A program made the position numbers and the translations under genes. A stretch of DNA of 6,572 nt. Origin: DASZZV01 sp035544835 (GTDB lineage: Bacteria > Acidobacteriota > Thermoanaerobaculia > Gp7-AA8). The notes beneath the pieces were generated by a model that had not been told where the DNA came from, did no database searches, and was given only the letters and a program-made list of their open reading frames with translations. The stretch covers positions 1-6,572 of the forward strand of contig DASZZV010000138.1 of the NCBI GenBank assembly GCA_035544835.1. Reading direction: 5' to 3'. Shown here piece after piece: positions 4,860-6,572 of the stretch (position 1 is its first letter; the number at the start of each line of letters is the position of its first letter).

Positions 4860-6212
4860 TCAGCCGCCGATGTGAAAGAACTTTCGAATCCGGTCGTGCC
4901 ACGACGGCCGATGGTCGCGCTTCGGTTTCGACGCGCCGTGTCCCGGGGACGACACGGTGATCGACCCATCGGAATGCTTATCCGCCCGCAACATCTCTGC
5001 GAGCCCCACTTTCGCTGCCTGATTGTCGGGATACCTCCGCAGCAGACTCTTGTAGGTCGCTGCACTCTCCTGGAACTCGCCTTGTTCCTGCAGCATCCGG
5101 GCATGTGTGAGCATTCCCTTCTTCTCCTCGAACTCGGCGATTTTCTCCGGCGGTATGAGCTCGACGGCCGGTCGATTCGCCGACCAGAGCAGAAGCCCGG
5201 CCGGGATGAGGAAGGCCATCATCAGCACCCCGATCACCGACCAGAACGTAAGCGGCCGAACATAGGAGATCGTGGGGGCCGTTTCAGCATTCAGATCGAT
5301 GGGAGTCACTTCGCGCGGCGTATCGGCAAACGTCGGCAGAGCTTCGGTCTCGCTGCCCGGTTCGCCGCGAACACGACGCAGCTCACCGAGCGCATCGCCC
5401 GCCGAGGCGAAACGATCCTCGGGTTTCTTGGCCATGAGGCGGTTCACAAACGTTTCGAGCTCATCGGTGATGTCGGGTCGCATGTGTTTTGCCGAGAGCG
5501 GCTGCTCGTGAACGACCTTGTACAGGATGCCGGGCAGATCCTCGCCAGGGAAAGGTTTCTTCCCAGTGAGCATCTCGTACAGCATTGCACCGACCGAGAA
5601 AAGGTCGGAGCGCGTGGAGACGTTCACCCCCTTGACCTGCTCGGGGGACATGTAATTCGGAGTTCCCATCAACGCGCCGGAAGCGGTGAGGTTCGAGGTC
5701 TGCGGCCGGGCGATGCCGAAGTCGGCGACTCTGGCCCGGCCGTCACTGCCGACGAGGATATTGGCCGGTTTGATATCGCGATGAATGATGCCGCGGCTAT
5801 GGGCGTACGACAGTCCCCGCAACACATCCTCGGCGATGTTGAGTGTCTGGCCGATCGGCAGATGCTCGAGCCGCCGCATGAGATGCTGTAGAGATTCCCC
5901 GTCGATGTACTCCATGGCCAGATAAGAGATGCGGTCATTCTCGTAGCCGGCCTCGAAGAGGGTGACGATGTTGGGGTGGTGCAGCGAGCCCGACAGCTCG
6001 GCCTCGCGCTGGAGCCTGCTGAAATACTCGATGGCGCTGTTAGAGTCGTCGAACTGCCTGCGGTCGATATGGACGGTCTTGAGGGCGACCCGCCTTCCGA
6101 TGCGGCGATCACGGCAGAGATAGACCGTGCCCATGGCCCCATTCCCCAGCACTGACTCGACATCGTAGTGACCCACTGATTTGGGCAGTCCTTCCGTCTC
6201 GGTTGCGCTCAT
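4860..6212 (-). CDS. Membrane-anchored Hanks-type Ser/Thr protein kinase with TPR-like C-terminal region
   Basis: This is a 450-aa protein. The kinase domain spans about residues 16-280: Gly-rich loop GNGAMGTV (23-30), ATP-anchoring K45 (VALK), helix-C E70, catalytic loop HRDIKPAN (144-151, with D146 and N151), DFG (164-166), activation segment with S/T at 172-184, and SPE at 189-191. All catalytic residues are present, so it should be active. A Thr/Pro/Glu-rich linker (281-320) leads to one membrane helix at about 323-344. The outer part (about 360-410) contains ARMLQEQGEFQESAATYKSLLRRYPDNQAA, which looks like a TPR unit, then a basic tail. It is PknB-like in layout but lacks PASTA repeats. 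The ATG at 6212 lacks a strong Shine-Dalgarno. It lies upstream of fabD on the same strand, separated by a repeat element; whether it regulates fatty acid synthesis is speculation. It is divergent from tRNA-Thr. Confidence 0.95.
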   Translation of the reverse strand: MSATETEGLPKSVGHYDVESVLGNGAMGTVYLCRDRRIGRRVALKTVHIDRRQFDDSNSAIEYFSRLQREAELSGSLHHPNIVTLFEAGYENDRISYLAMEYIDGESLQHLMRRLEHLPIGQTLNIAEDVLRGLSYAHSRGIIHRDIKPANILVGSDGRARVADFGIARPQTSNLTASGALMGTPNYMSPEQVKGVNVSTRSDLFSVGAMLYEMLTGKKPFPGEDLPGILYKVVHEQPLSAKHMRPDITDELETFVNRLMAKKPEDRFASAGDALGELRRVRGEPGSETEALPTFADTPREVTPIDLNAETAPTISYVRPLTFWSVIGVLMMAFLIPAGLLLWSANRPAVELIPPEKIAEFEEKKGMLTHARMLQEQGEFQESAATYKSLLRRYPDNQAAKVGLAEMLRADKHSDGSITVSSPGHGASKPKRDHRPSWHDRIRKFFHIGG

Positions 6213-6275
6213 CTACGCAGACTCTACCTTCTACTGCCCCCATGTGCGAAGTTCCGGCCAGCGCGTGGGCGGTCC

Positions 6276-6303
6276 TCGACAAACGAAGATCGATGAATAT
6301 AAT
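6276..6303 (+). promoter_or_regulatory. Sigma-70-type promoter of tRNA-Thr
   Basis: The -35 box TCGACA (6276-6281, 5/6 match) is followed by a 16-bp spacer and a perfect -10 box TATAAT (6298-6303). The sequence after the -10 is GC-rich (GTCGCGCTGCC), as in stable-RNA promoters under stringent control. Transcription would start near 6310, leaving about 35 nt of leader before the mature tRNA. The minus-strand version of the same AT-rich box (TATATT) might serve the divergent kinase gene. Confidence 0.75.
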
Positions 6304-6344
6304 GTCGCGCTGCCCTGTTGGAGCGGTTCCCGCAGTCTCTCTCA

Positions 6345-6419
<75 letters not shown>

Positions 6420-6436
6420 GTGGAGTCAACAACTTA

Positions 6437-6454
6437 GCCGCCAGGAAGGGCGGC
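6437..6454 (+). terminator. Possible hairpin terminator of tRNA-Thr
   Basis: GCCGCC (6437-6442) pairs with GGCGGC (6449-6454) around AGGAAG, 18 nt after the tRNA. A second small stem, CGTCT/AGACG (6455-6459 with 6468-6472), follows directly. Only scattered T residues follow the first stem (CGTCTGTCTG), so this is a weak terminator call. Confidence 0.35.
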
Positions 6455-6474
6455 CGTCTGTCTGCAGAGACGAG

Positions 6475-6497
6475 TTGACAGCCATCTTGACAGCCAT
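6475..6497. repeat. Tandem 11-bp direct repeat TTGACAGCCAT
   Basis: TTGACAGCCAT at 6475-6485 recurs at 6487-6497 with one base between. It lies about 55 bp beyond the tRNA-Thr 3' end, inside a minus-strand frame that is open to the window edge and would read it as NGCQDGCQ. It could be a recombinase arm-type site or simply a coding repeat. Confidence 0.45.
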
Positions 6498-6572
6498 TCT
6501 GCCCATTTTCGGTATCTGGCGTATCTATTCGTGCCTTAGTACCCTGAGAGAAACCTACCCATCCGGTCTGCA

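Noticed and set aside
4713..5891. A 392-aa plus-strand open frame
   Set aside because: It lies antisense to the Ser/Thr kinase, whose complete set of kinase motifs shows which strand is coding. The long shadow is expected in GC-rich DNA.

Overview
The window reads as chromosomal DNA of a moderately GC-rich, free-living bacterium. Clues are a membrane-anchored Hanks-type Ser/Thr kinase with a TPR-like tail, a single-domain response regulator, a PilZ protein, and intergenic spaces full of palindromic and heptamer repeats. This looks most like Acidobacteriota or a similar lineage. That assignment is an impression from gene content and repeat style, not a measurement.

Layout, left to right. A response regulator with no recognisable output domain lies on the minus strand (88-834). 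tRNA-Arg(TCG) follows on the plus strand (922-998). A 59-aa minus-strand small ORF (1108-1287) has a strong ribosome binding site. It is divergent from a plus-strand 102-aa protein with a C-terminal membrane segment (1525-1833). The 237 bp between them carry a perfect 16-bp palindrome. After a strong RNA hairpin (1854-1883) comes a plus-strand PilZ c-di-GMP receptor (start probably 1982, end 2380). It converges on fabG across a tandem array of a 7-bp unit.

From 2487 to 6212 everything is minus strand. In transcription order the genes are the Ser/Thr kinase (6212-4860), fabD (4610-3666) and fabG (3230-2487). The last two are enzymes of type II fatty acid synthesis: FabD loads malonyl onto acyl carrier protein, and FabG carries out the first reduction. 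All expected catalytic residues are present in both. The usual companions fabH, acpP and fabF are absent. The kinase-fabD gap holds a nested inverted repeat, and the fabD-fabG gap (435 bp) holds two inverted copies of a three-hairpin palindromic element.

tRNA-Thr(CGT), with a near-consensus promoter, lies at 6345-6419. The last 150 bp contain a weak hairpin, an 11-bp direct repeat and a minus-strand frame open to the right edge. This could be the tail of a gene, possibly an integrase, abutting the tRNA.

I see no defence system, biosynthetic cluster, CRISPR array or complete mobile element. The most interesting content is the intergenic repeat architecture inserted into a fatty-acid synthesis locus, and the divergent pair of small genes around a palindromic operator-like site.
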